The position numbers and the translations under genes were made by a program. Of a stretch of 64,000 bases of DNA, positions 48,867 to 59,459 are shown piece after piece (the first letter of the stretch is position 1; the number at the start of each line of letters is the position of its first letter). Source of the DNA: Eubacteriales bacterium (GTDB taxonomy: Bacteria; Bacillota; Clostridia; Oscillospirales; Butyricicoccaceae); assembly GCA_030539335.1 (NCBI GenBank), contig JAUNSG010000012.1, positions 1-64,000 of the forward strand, written 5' to 3'. The notes below the pieces were generated by a model that was given only the letters and a program-made list of their open reading frames with translations, did no database searches and had not been told where the DNA came from.

Positions 48867-49547
48867 ATGATTAAATTATCTCCGTCGATTCTGTCTGCTG
48901 ATTTTGCCAACCTGGAAAGAGACATCAAGATTGCGGTCGATGCCGGTGCAGAGTATGTCCATGTAGACTGTATGGATGGCCACTTTGTTCCGAATCTGAC
49001 CATCGGCGCTCCGGTCGTCAAGGCGCTGCGCAAGGCAACCGATGCCGTCCTGGATGTCCATCTGATGATTGCCAACCCGGATCAGTACCTGGATGATTTC
49101 ATCAAGGCCGGTTCGGATATCATCACCGTACATTATGAGTCTAACGGCGATACGCTGGAGCAGGTAAAGAAGATCAAGGCCGCCGGGGTCAAGGCATGTG
49201 TTTCGGTCAAGCCGGGCACGCCGGCCGATGTGCTGCTCCCGCTGCTGCCGGAGTTGGATATGGTTCTGATTATGACGGTGGAGCCGGGCTTTGGCGGACA
49301 GGGCTACATCGACGCCTGCACCGATAAGATCCGTGCGATCCGCAAGGCGATTCAGGAGAACGGCTACCGCTGTGAACTGGAGATCGATGGCGGCGCCAAG
49401 CTGTCCAACACAGCGGATATTGTTGCAGCCGGTGCGGATGTCATTGTTGCCGGTTCGGCGGTATTTGGCGGCGACATCGCGGCGAACGTCAAGGGCTTCC
49501 ACAAGGTGTTTGAGGAAGGCGTGGCAAAGGCAGACTGGACCAAGTAA
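48867..49547 (+). CDS. rpe: Ribulose-phosphate 3-epimerase
   Basis: A 226-residue TIM-barrel enzyme interconverting ribulose 5-phosphate and xylulose 5-phosphate in the pentose phosphate pathway. It begins IKLSPSILSADFANLE, has VHVDCMDGHFVPNLTIG with metal and catalytic Asp, LDVHLMIANPDQYL with the metal His, MTVEPGFGGQGYI with the phosphate loop and second Asp region nearby (ELEIDGGAK), and ADVIVAGSAVFGG. The start at 48867 follows GGAAAGGAAAG. It stands alone behind a structured leader and could serve the transketolase pathways. Confidence 0.95.
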   Translation: MIKLSPSILSADFANLERDIKIAVDAGAEYVHVDCMDGHFVPNLTIGAPVVKALRKATDAVLDVHLMIANPDQYLDDFIKAGSDIITVHYESNGDTLEQVKKIKAAGVKACVSVKPGTPADVLLPLLPELDMVLIMTVEPGFGGQGYIDACTDKIRAIRKAIQENGYRCELEIDGGAKLSNTADIVAAGADVIVAGSAVFGGDIAANVKGFHKVFEEGVAKADWTK

Positions 49548-49575
49548 GCCGGATCAGAAAAAAAGATAAAAAAAG

Positions 49576-49617
49576 AACAGCGAGGATGGAGTGGTTTCCA
49601 GCCTCGCTGTTTTTTTG
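49576..49617 (+). terminator. Intrinsic terminator between rpe and a convergent lipoprotein gene
   Basis: AACAGCGAGG and CCTCGCTGTT form the stem with TGGA/TCCA in its upper part, then TTTTTTT. It is close to both stops. Confidence 0.9.
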
Positions 49618-49623
49618 GTTGGT

Positions 49624-50136
49624 TTATTCCGCCAGAGTGACCGTCAGCGTGAGTGTTCCGTCGACCTCGTTCAGAGCGAACGCCGCGCCGTCCGACTCCC
49701 AGTTGTAGTCGTCGGCCGAAGCGCCAAGCTCTGTGGAGATGGCCTCGGCGAGCTGATCGATGGAAGCCTCGGTCGAATCAAACGCGATATCGACCTGGAC
49801 CGTGGTGTCCGCATCGTAGGTCGTGACCAGGCGGATCTCCTGGCCGAACAGTGTGCCGGGATATTCGCGGCCGGTGATGTTGCCGTCCGCATCCTCTATG
49901 TCGTTCTCGCTCTCACCGAACATCTCGACGATTGCGGCATCCGGCGCCTCCAGAAGCTGCGGGAGCATGGGGAGCTGGAAGGTGTCGTTCGCGGTGGACA
50001 GATTGACATCCGCTGCCGGAGCCTCGGCGGCCGGCTCCGTCGGCTCCTCCGTTGTGCTGCTGCCGCAGCCAAAGAGAACAAGGGCGCTGACCGAAACGAC
50101 AGCGAGAGAAAGGAAAATTCGTTTCATTGTTTTCAT
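49624..50136 (-). CDS. Lipoprotein of unknown function
   Basis: A 170-residue protein. The signal SVSALVLFGCGSS gives modified Cys24, followed by an acidic Glu/Pro/Ala linker. The mature domain of about 120 residues has alternating strands and helices: LPQLLEAPDAAIVEMFG, TVQVDIAFDSTEASIDQLAEAI and TLTLTVTLAE at the end. Its acidic composition fits an extracellular domain. GAGGTG precedes the ATG at 50136. The family is not recognised, and no partner gene lies beside it. Confidence 0.7.
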   Translation of the reverse strand: MKTMKRIFLSLAVVSVSALVLFGCGSSTTEEPTEPAAEAPAADVNLSTANDTFQLPMLPQLLEAPDAAIVEMFGESENDIEDADGNITGREYPGTLFGQEIRLVTTYDADTTVQVDIAFDSTEASIDQLAEAISTELGASADDYNWESDGAAFALNEVDGTLTLTVTLAE

Positions 50137-50426
50137 AAATAATACACCTCACAAAGAGAATAAACGGGCTTCGAAGCGGAAGAATTTTAGAGAAAAAGTT
50201 CTCCAAATACCATCCGGAAAACGAAAACCAATACAGATAGCTAATAAATTATCAATGTCTGTATGTGGTGTTATCATAAGACATTTGCCGGAGGATTGCA
50301 AGTGAATTTCAAGATAAATACAGGAAAAGAAGAAAAAAACACGTATATTTTACAAAAAATACACAGAATTGAAACAGTTGGGACAGAATGGAGAGGGAGA
50401 GGAAAAAGAATGGAACAACAATCGGA

Positions 50427-50440
50427 TGAATAAATATTCA
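50427..50440 (+). promoter_or_regulatory. ARG box (ArgR/AhrC operator)
   Basis: TGAATAAATATTCA fits the ARG box core TGAAT-W4-ATTCA exactly. It lies 27 bases before the argG -35 box. A repressor bound here with arginine would control the operon. Confidence 0.7.
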
Positions 50441-50466
50441 ATTTAGGAAATAAATAAAAGTTTTTC

Positions 50467-50495
50467 TTGCATTCTGATACCGGGAGGATTATAAT
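50467..50495 (+). promoter_or_regulatory. Promoter of the arginine operon
   Basis: TTGCAT at 50467-50472 and TATAAT at 50490-50495 with a 17-base spacer, about 90 bases before argG. Confidence 0.7.
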
Positions 50496-50592
50496 ATGGT
50501 CATGACAAAAAACGGACGGTTAAATTCAGAAAAAACGGAATTTTACGCTTTTTACAAAACAAACCGACCCTTTACATGGAGGATTATTCAAA

Positions 50593-51852
<1,260 letters not shown>

Positions 51853-51883
51853 GTCGGAACGGATTTTTTTAGAACACATACGC

Positions 51884-51907
51884 GGGGCGGACGGGCTTGT
51901 CCGCCCC
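51884..51907 (+). other. Hairpin between argG and argH
   Basis: GGGGCGGAC at 51884-51892 pairs perfectly with GTCCGCCCC at 51899-51907. No T-run follows, and the gap of 131 bases is the longest in the operon, so it may tune argH expression or mRNA decay. Confidence 0.5.
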
Positions 51908-51983
51908 CATGCACATTTATTTGCAGGAATCAATCACCACATCGGCGTGAAACAACCGCCGGATTTGGAAGGAGAACATCCCA

Positions 51984-53402
<1,419 letters not shown>

Positions 53403-53417
53403 ACGGGGGATGCTGTC

Positions 53418-54356
53418 ATGAAACCGGTTATTTATATTGATGGAAAAGAAGGGACCACCGGCCTGCAAATCTATGAGCGGCTGGGCTCCCGCGATGATAT
53501 TGAATTGATCCTCATCGACGAGGACAAGCGCAAGGATACCGCGGAGCGCAAGAAGTTCATCAACGCGGCGGATATCGTGTTCCTGTGCCTGCCGGATGCG
53601 GCGGCGGAGGAGGCGGTTTCCCTGTGTGAGAACCCGAATACGCGCTTTATCGATGCCTCCACGGCACACCGCACCAATCCCGCGTGGGATTACGGTTTCC
53701 CGGAGCTGTCCGAGGCGCACCGCGCGGCGATCATCGCGTCCAAGCGCGTCGCGAATCCGGGCTGCCATGCCTCCGGCTTTATCTCGTCGGTGTATCCACT
53801 GGTCAAGCTGGGCATGGTTCCGGCGGATTATCCGCTGACCTGCTCGTCGCTCACGGGCTATTCCGGCGGCGGCAAGAAGCTGATTGCCGAGTACGAAGCG
53901 GCGGACCGCGACCCGCGCCACGATTCGCACCGGATTTACGGGACGGCGCTGCAGCATAAGCACCTGCCGGAGATGACGCACGTGTGCGGACTCAAGGCCG
54001 CGCCGGTGTTTGTCCCGATCCTGGGCGATTTTTACAAGGGCATGGCGTCTACGATCATGCTGCACAACAAAAACCTGCCGGGACAGCCGACCGCGCAGGA
54101 TATCTGCGACAAGCTGACCGCCTACTATGCCGGTCAGACGCTGGTGACGGTCGCTCCGTTCGGCGGCACCGAACCGGTGATCTATGCGAGCACGCTGGCG
54201 GGACATGATAGCCTGCAGCTCATCGTCTGTGGCCATGAGGAACAGACGATCGTCACAGCTTTGTTCGATAACCTCGGCAAGGGCGCTTCCGGCGCGGCGG
54301 TTCAGAACATGAACCTGATGCTCGGCTTTGACGAAACCACGGGACTGACGATTTAA
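53418..54356 (+). CDS. argC: N-acetyl-gamma-glutamyl-phosphate reductase, type 2
   Basis: A 312-residue NADPH enzyme for the third step of ornithine synthesis. IDGKEGTTGLQIYERL is the nucleotide region in the short type-2 form, FIDASTAHRTNP follows, NPGCHASGFIS holds the catalytic Cys, and EMTHVCGL the catalytic His region. The length matches type 2 rather than the 340-residue type 1. It starts 15 bases after argH. Confidence 0.95.
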   Translation: MKPVIYIDGKEGTTGLQIYERLGSRDDIELILIDEDKRKDTAERKKFINAADIVFLCLPDAAAEEAVSLCENPNTRFIDASTAHRTNPAWDYGFPELSEAHRAAIIASKRVANPGCHASGFISSVYPLVKLGMVPADYPLTCSSLTGYSGGGKKLIAEYEAADRDPRHDSHRIYGTALQHKHLPEMTHVCGLKAAPVFVPILGDFYKGMASTIMLHNKNLPGQPTAQDICDKLTAYYAGQTLVTVAPFGGTEPVIYASTLAGHDSLQLIVCGHEEQTIVTALFDNLGKGASGAAVQNMNLMLGFDETTGLTI

Positions 54357-54374
54357 CGGGAAAGGAAGTATGGC

Positions 54375-55589
54375 ATGAAACTGATAGAAGGCGGCGTCTG
54401 CGCCGCACAGGGCTTCCGTGCATCGGGCATCCACTGCGGTGTCAAGCCGGGAAGTACAAAGAACGATCTTGCACTGATCGTCAGTGAGCGCGAATGCGCG
54501 GCGGCGGCGACGTTCACCAGCAACCGCGTCAAGGCCGCCCCGATCTATGTCTCCATGGAGCATCTGGAGGACGGCGTGGCGCAGGCCATCGTTGCCAATT
54601 CCGGCAATGCGAATGCCTGTGCCCCGGAGGGCATGGAGAATGCGCACCGCATGGCGGTTTCCGCCGCGAAGGCGCTGGGAATTGATGAGAAGCTGGTTCT
54701 GACCGGTTCGACCGGTGTGATCGGCCAGCGTCTGAACATTGAGGCAATTGAGAGCCACATGAAGCAGGCGGCGGAAATGCTGAGCATCGACGGTTCGCAG
54801 GCGGCCAACCAGGCGATTATGACCACAGACACGGTGGAAAAGACGGTGGCTGTCGAGTTCACCTGCGGCGGCAAGACCTGCCACATGGGCGGCATCGCCA
54901 AGGGCTCCGGCATGATCCATCCGAACATGGGCACCATGCTGGGCTTCCTCACGACGGACTGTTCGATCGACCCGAGCGTGCTTCGCCACGCGCTGATTTC
55001 GGTGGTGGAAAAGACCTTCAACCGCATCTCGGTGGACGGCGACACCTCGACGAACGACACCTGTGTCATTCTGGCAAACGGCATGGCGGGCAACCCGATG
55101 ATCGAGTGGGAGGACACCGATTATCACATCTTTTATGAGGCGCTGACCTTTGTCGCGCTGACGCTGGCCAAGAAGATGGCAGCGGACGGCGAGGGTGCCA
55201 CCAAGCTGATTACCTGCAACGTCATCGGCTCCCGTGCGGAGGAGTACGCCGAGCGTCTGGCCAAGGCGGTCGTCGCCTCCAGTCTGGTCAAGGCGGCGAT
55301 GTTTGGCGCGGATGCCAACTGGGGCCGTGTCCTGTGTGCGATGGGCTATTCCAAGGCGCCGTTCCGTCCGGAGTATGTCAAGATCGGCTTCTCCAGCGAT
55401 GCGGGCAGCATCACGGTCTGTGAGCAGGGCGCCGGTTTGGACTTTGATGAGGATCTGGCAAAGAAGATCCTGACCCAGAAGGAAATCTCCATTGACATCG
55501 ATGTGGCCGAGGGCACAGCCAGCGCGTCGGCCTACGGCTGCGATCTGACCTATGATTATGTTCAGATCAACGGCGACTATCGTACGTGA
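54375..55589 (+). CDS. argJ: Bifunctional ornithine acetyltransferase / N-acetylglutamate synthase
   Basis: A 404-residue proenzyme that recycles the acetyl group between acetylornithine and glutamate. It cleaves itself before the Thr of IHPNMGTMLGFLTTD near residue 190 to form two chains. SGNANACAPEGMENA and STGVIGQRLNIE are family motifs. It makes a separate argE or argA unnecessary for flux through the cycle. The ATG follows GGAAAGGAAGT. Confidence 0.96.
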   Translation: MKLIEGGVCAAQGFRASGIHCGVKPGSTKNDLALIVSERECAAAATFTSNRVKAAPIYVSMEHLEDGVAQAIVANSGNANACAPEGMENAHRMAVSAAKALGIDEKLVLTGSTGVIGQRLNIEAIESHMKQAAEMLSIDGSQAANQAIMTTDTVEKTVAVEFTCGGKTCHMGGIAKGSGMIHPNMGTMLGFLTTDCSIDPSVLRHALISVVEKTFNRISVDGDTSTNDTCVILANGMAGNPMIEWEDTDYHIFYEALTFVALTLAKKMAADGEGATKLITCNVIGSRAEEYAERLAKAVVASSLVKAAMFGADANWGRVLCAMGYSKAPFRPEYVKIGFSSDAGSITVCEQGAGLDFDEDLAKKILTQKEISIDIDVAEGTASASAYGCDLTYDYVQINGDYRT

Positions 55590-55601
55590 TGGAGGGCAGC
55601 C

Positions 55602-56465
55602 ATGAGCAACAGCAATTATGATGCGAGCGTGCTGATTGAGGCGCTCCCGCACATTCAGAAATATTATGGAAAAACCGTTGTCGTCAAGTACGGCGGCAAC
55701 GCGATGATTAACGAAGAACTCAAGGATGCGGTCATCCATGATATCGTCCTGCTCAGCCTGGTCGGTGTCCGTGTCGTGATTGTCCACGGCGGCGGCCCGG
55801 AGATCAACGCCATGCTGAAAAAGATCGGCAAGAAGTCGGAGTTCGTCAAGGGACTGCGTTACACCGACCGCGAGACGATGGATATCGTCCAGATGGTTCT
55901 GTGCGGCAAGGTCAACAAGGATCTGGTCACGCTCATCAACCATGCGGGCGGCAACGGCGTCGGCCTGTGCGGCATTGACGGCGGTCTGTTCCAGGCGGTT
56001 CGAAAGACGGATGAGGACGGCACGGATTACGGCTACGTTGGAGAGATCAGAAAGGTCAATCCGGAGCCGGTCATGGACATGCTGGAGAGCGGGTATATCC
56101 CGGTCATTTCCACCGTGGCACAGGGCATGGATGAGGACACCGGCTACAACATCAATGCGGATCTGGCGGCCTCCAAGCTGGCGGTTGCCTTACAGGCGGA
56201 GAAGCTGATCCTGCTGACCGATGTGCGCGGCCTGCTGCTCGACCGCAACGATGAGAGCACACTGCTGCCGGAGATCAAGGTTTCCGGCGTGCCGAAGCTC
56301 ATCAAGGACGGCGTCATTGCCGGCGGTATGATCCCGAAGGTGGACTGCTGTGTCGAAGCGGTGCGCGAGGGCGTCCGTCAGGCGAACATCCAGGATGGCC
56401 GCGTGGCACATTCCATCCTGATCGAGCTGTTCAGCGACAACGGTGTCGGCACGATGTTCTTTTAA
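55602..56465 (+). CDS. argB: Acetylglutamate kinase
   Basis: A 287-residue enzyme that phosphorylates N-acetylglutamate. VVVKYGGNAMINEELK and VIVHGGGPEINAML are the substrate and ATP loops. The early helix (SVLIEALPHIQKYYGK) is the N-terminal kinked helix found in arginine-inhibited hexameric enzymes, so feedback inhibition is likely. It follows argJ by 12 bases. Confidence 0.96.
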   Translation: MSNSNYDASVLIEALPHIQKYYGKTVVVKYGGNAMINEELKDAVIHDIVLLSLVGVRVVIVHGGGPEINAMLKKIGKKSEFVKGLRYTDRETMDIVQMVLCGKVNKDLVTLINHAGGNGVGLCGIDGGLFQAVRKTDEDGTDYGYVGEIRKVNPEPVMDMLESGYIPVISTVAQGMDEDTGYNINADLAASKLAVALQAEKLILLTDVRGLLLDRNDESTLLPEIKVSGVPKLIKDGVIAGGMIPKVDCCVEAVREGVRQANIQDGRVAHSILIELFSDNGVGTMFF

Positions 56466-56502
56466 CCATAAATTTTTACAAAAAGAAGAGAGAAGGTTTC
56501 CA

Positions 56503-57681
56503 ATGACCTATACAGAATTAAAGGCAGACGAGACACAATACGTCATGAATACCTATGGCCGGTTTGCAATTGCACTGGACCACGGCGAGGGTGCAACTCT
56601 GTGGGATGTCGAGGGCAAGCGCTATATTGACCTGACCTCCGGTATCGGCGTATGCTGCCTGGGATATAATAATGAAAAGATTGTCCACGCCATCACGGAG
56701 CAGGCAGGCAAGCTGATGCATGTCTCCAACCTGTTCACCACACAGCCGATGGTCGAGGTCGCAAAGAAGCTCTGCACCCGCACGGGTATGGGCAAGGTGT
56801 TCTTTGCCAACTCCGGTGCCGAGGCGAACGAGGGCATGATTAAGCTGGCGCGGAAGTATTCGTACGACAAGTACGGCGAAGGCCGTGCTGAGATCGTCAC
56901 CCTGAACAATTCCTTCCATGGCCGTACCGTCACCACCCTGAAGGCGACCGGCCAGGACAAGTTCCACCAGTATTTCTTCCCGTTCACCGAGGGCTTTGCC
57001 TATGCGGATGCGAATGACATCGAGTCGGTCAAGGCACAGGTCAATGAGCACACCTGTGCGGTCATGATGGAACTGATTCAGGGCGAGGGCGGTGTCCTTC
57101 CGCTGGATGCCGCGTTTGTCCAGCAGGTGGCTGCTTTCTGCAAGGAGAAGGATCTGCTTTTGTGCATCGATGAGGTGCAGACGGGGATTGGCCGCACGGG
57201 CAGCCTGTTCTGCTTCCAGCAGTACGGCATCCAGCCGGATGTGGTCTCCATGGCGAAGGGCCTTGGCGGCGGCGCCCCGATCGGCGCAGTCATGGCGGCG
57301 GACACCTGTGCGGATGTCCTCGGACCGGGCACCCATGCGACGACCTTTGGCGGCACGCCGCTGGTCTGCGCATCGGCCAATGTGGTTTTGGATACGCTCG
57401 ACGAGGCGTTCCTCGCTGAGGTCGTCGAGAAGGGTGAATATATCAAGAATACGATTCTGGGATTCGGTTCGAGCAAGGTGCGCGATGTCCGCGGCAAGGG
57501 CATGATGCTCGGCATCATCGTCGCTCCGGAGGAGCGTGCGGCGTTGGTTTCCGAAATCATGGATAAGGGCGTTCTGGTTCTGACCGCCGGCAAGGATGCG
57601 ATCCGTCTGCTGCCGCCGCTCACGATCAGTAAAGCGGAGATGGAGGAAGCGCTCGCTGTCCTCCGCGATGTTCTGGCGTAA
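56503..57681 (+). CDS. argD: Acetylornithine aminotransferase
   Basis: A 392-residue class III PLP transaminase. DLTSGIGVCCLGYNN, FFANSGAEANEGMIKLARKY for the phosphate site, and SMAKGLGGGAPIGAVMA with the PLP Lys. TFGGTPLVCASA follows. It moves the amino group from glutamate to acetylglutamate semialdehyde. AGAGAGAAGG lies before the ATG at 56503. Confidence 0.95.
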   Translation: MTYTELKADETQYVMNTYGRFAIALDHGEGATLWDVEGKRYIDLTSGIGVCCLGYNNEKIVHAITEQAGKLMHVSNLFTTQPMVEVAKKLCTRTGMGKVFFANSGAEANEGMIKLARKYSYDKYGEGRAEIVTLNNSFHGRTVTTLKATGQDKFHQYFFPFTEGFAYADANDIESVKAQVNEHTCAVMMELIQGEGGVLPLDAAFVQQVAAFCKEKDLLLCIDEVQTGIGRTGSLFCFQQYGIQPDVVSMAKGLGGGAPIGAVMAADTCADVLGPGTHATTFGGTPLVCASANVVLDTLDEAFLAEVVEKGEYIKNTILGFGSSKVRDVRGKGMMLGIIVAPEERAALVSEIMDKGVLVLTAGKDAIRLLPPLTISKAEMEEALAVLRDVLA

Positions 57682-57697
57682 AAAGGAGAAACCAGCT

Positions 57698-58624
57698 ATG
57701 AAGCATCTGTTAAAGCTGCTGGACTGCTCGACGGACGAGATTGTCAATCTGCTCGATCTGGCGGACCAGCTCAAATATGAGAAAAAACATAACATCCCGC
57801 ACCGGCACCTGGAAGGAAAGAGCTTGGGCCTGATCTTCCAGAAGGTATCCACCCGTACCCGTGTCTCGTTTGAGGTCGGTATGTACCAGTTGGGTGGACG
57901 GGCGATGTTCCTCTCCAATCGTGACATGCAGAGCCACCGCGGAGAGCCGATGGAGGATACCGCGCGCACATTGTCGCGCTATCTGGATGGCATCATGCTC
58001 CGCACCTTTGCACAGGAGCGGTTGGAGCGGCTGGCCGACTGTTCGAGTGTTCCTGTTATCAGTGGTATGACGGATTTCGCCCATCCGTGCCAGGTGCTGG
58101 CCGATCTGATGACCATCCGGGAGCGCTATGCACAGCTCGAAGGGCTGAAACTGTGCTACATCGGTGACGGCGACAACATGTGCAATTCCCTGATTGTCGG
58201 CGGCTTGAAAACCGGTATGGAGGTTGCGGTCGCCTGTCCGAAGAAGTACCAGCCGCATTCGATGGTGTTGGATTTTGCCGATCGTCAGAAATCAGAGGGC
58301 GCAAAATTCCTGCTGACGGATAATATCCTGGAGGCGGCGGCAGATGCCGACGTGGTCTTTACCGACGCATGGGTTTCCATGGGTAAGGAGGAAGAGGCCG
58401 AAGAGCGCCATATGGCATTCCAGGGCTACCAGATCAATCATGAGGTCATGAAGGCTGCCAAGGCAGGCGCCATGGTGCAGCACTGCCTGCCGGCGTACCG
58501 CGGGGAGGAGATCACTGCAGAGGTGTTCGAGGAACACGCCGATGAGATCTTTGAAGAGGCGGAAAACCGTCTCCATGCACAGAAGGCCGTTTTGGTTGCC
58601 TTGCTGGGAAAACAGAATATTTAA
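57698..58624 (+). CDS. argF: Ornithine carbamoyltransferase
   Basis: A 308-residue enzyme making citrulline. KVSTRTRVSFEVG binds carbamoyl phosphate. FAHPCQVLADLMT and MVQHCLPAYRGEEI are the substrate motifs. AAAAGGAG precedes the ATG at 57698. The start omits a longer upstream frame that overlaps argD. It closes the operon before a strong terminator. Confidence 0.96.
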   Translation: MKHLLKLLDCSTDEIVNLLDLADQLKYEKKHNIPHRHLEGKSLGLIFQKVSTRTRVSFEVGMYQLGGRAMFLSNRDMQSHRGEPMEDTARTLSRYLDGIMLRTFAQERLERLADCSSVPVISGMTDFAHPCQVLADLMTIRERYAQLEGLKLCYIGDGDNMCNSLIVGGLKTGMEVAVACPKKYQPHSMVLDFADRQKSEGAKFLLTDNILEAAADADVVFTDAWVSMGKEEEAEERHMAFQGYQINHEVMKAAKAGAMVQHCLPAYRGEEITAEVFEEHADEIFEEAENRLHAQKAVLVALLGKQNI

Positions 58625-58690
58625 TTGCAGTAAAATCATAGGGAGCTTGGAGCATACTCTCTGTGCTCTGTTTACAACTCGTAAAAAGTA

Positions 58691-58726
58691 ACAGCCCGAC
58701 GGGATTTCCCGTCGGGCTGTTTTTTG
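58691..58726 (+). terminator. Intrinsic terminator of the arginine operon
   Basis: ACAGCCCGACGGGA at 58691-58704 pairs perfectly with TCCCGTCGGGCTGT at 58707-58720, then TTTTT. It lies between convergent genes. Confidence 0.92.
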
Positions 58727-58731
58727 CCGGA

Positions 58732-59298
58732 TTACTTTTTCTTTATGTTGACCGAATACGAATGCTTTCCGCCGGTGAAGTAGGTCTTGAAGTAAAGGGT
58801 TTGCCCTTTCTTCATGCTGACGGTTGCTTTTCGGCTGTACAAATAGTTGTCGACACCGGAACCCTTGTTTTTATAGAAATGGTTGTAGGAGTAGCTTGTC
58901 GCAACATTAAGACACGAAGTTTTTCCTTTGTTTGTCTGAACCTTCAGGGCGTTGAGCCCCTTGGACGATCCGGATTTGACGAGCTTGTTAACGGAGACAA
59001 AGCCCAGATTGATGTCCTTGCTCTTTGTGGGAACCGACTTGAACTTGGAGAACGTGAAGACATACGTACCTTTGGATTTCGCAGTATATTTTACGATGCG
59101 CTGGGGAGAAGAATTTGCACTGGAAACCGTGTTGTTTCCGGTTTTGAGTGACGGTGCTTTTTGATAGGTCTTTGCGGCAGTGACCTTTTTGGTCGAGGCA
59201 GCCTGTCCGGTTGTCGGAGCAACGGTGCAAACCATGCCCAACGCCACAACCAGCGCGGCAGCCAGCACCGACAGCTTTTTCCATCTTTTGTTCATCAT
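58732..59298 (-). CDS. Secreted basic Lys/Ser/Thr-rich protein
   Basis: A 188-residue exported protein. The signal peptide runs through LAAALVVALGMVCTVAP and ends near GQAAS. The mature part has many Lys, Ser and Thr residues and beta-strand patterns (GTYVFTFSKFKS, VSMKKGQTLYFKTYFTGGKH, YSVNIKKK), like a small beta-sandwich that might bind the cell wall. AGGAGG lies just before two ATG codons; 59298 is given, and 59295 is equally possible. Function unknown. Confidence 0.65.
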   Translation of the reverse strand: MMNKRWKKLSVLAAALVVALGMVCTVAPTTGQAASTKKVTAAKTYQKAPSLKTGNNTVSSANSSPQRIVKYTAKSKGTYVFTFSKFKSVPTKSKDINLGFVSVNKLVKSGSSKGLNALKVQTNKGKTSCLNVATSYSYNHFYKNKGSGVDNYLYSRKATVSMKKGQTLYFKTYFTGGKHSYSVNIKKK

Positions 59299-59409
59299 CG
59301 AAGCCTCCTGTATGTTTTGATAGTCTCATTATATCAGATGTTTTGAAAATGAACAATGCATGTGGAATCTTTTCTCTGGGTTTTGTCATGGGAAAAGGGG
59401 AACAAAGCG

Positions 59410-59439
59410 GCCCGCCGGGGAAATACACTCCCGACGGGC
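59410..59439 (-). terminator. Terminator after pepF
   Basis: GCCCGCCGGG at 59410-59419 pairs with CCCGACGGGC at 59430-59439 with one mismatch. On the minus strand CTTTGTTCCCCTTTT follows. Confidence 0.55.
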
Positions 59440-59459
59440 CTGCGCGATTGGTTTTTGGG

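Larger units (their letters stand above)
50137..50592. promoter_or_regulatory. AT-rich gap upstream of argG
   Basis: A 456-base stretch without genes. The left part is the leader of the minus-strand lipoprotein. The right part holds the ARG box and argG promoter listed separately. The centre shows only AT-rich sequence and short runs of A and T. Confidence 0.6.
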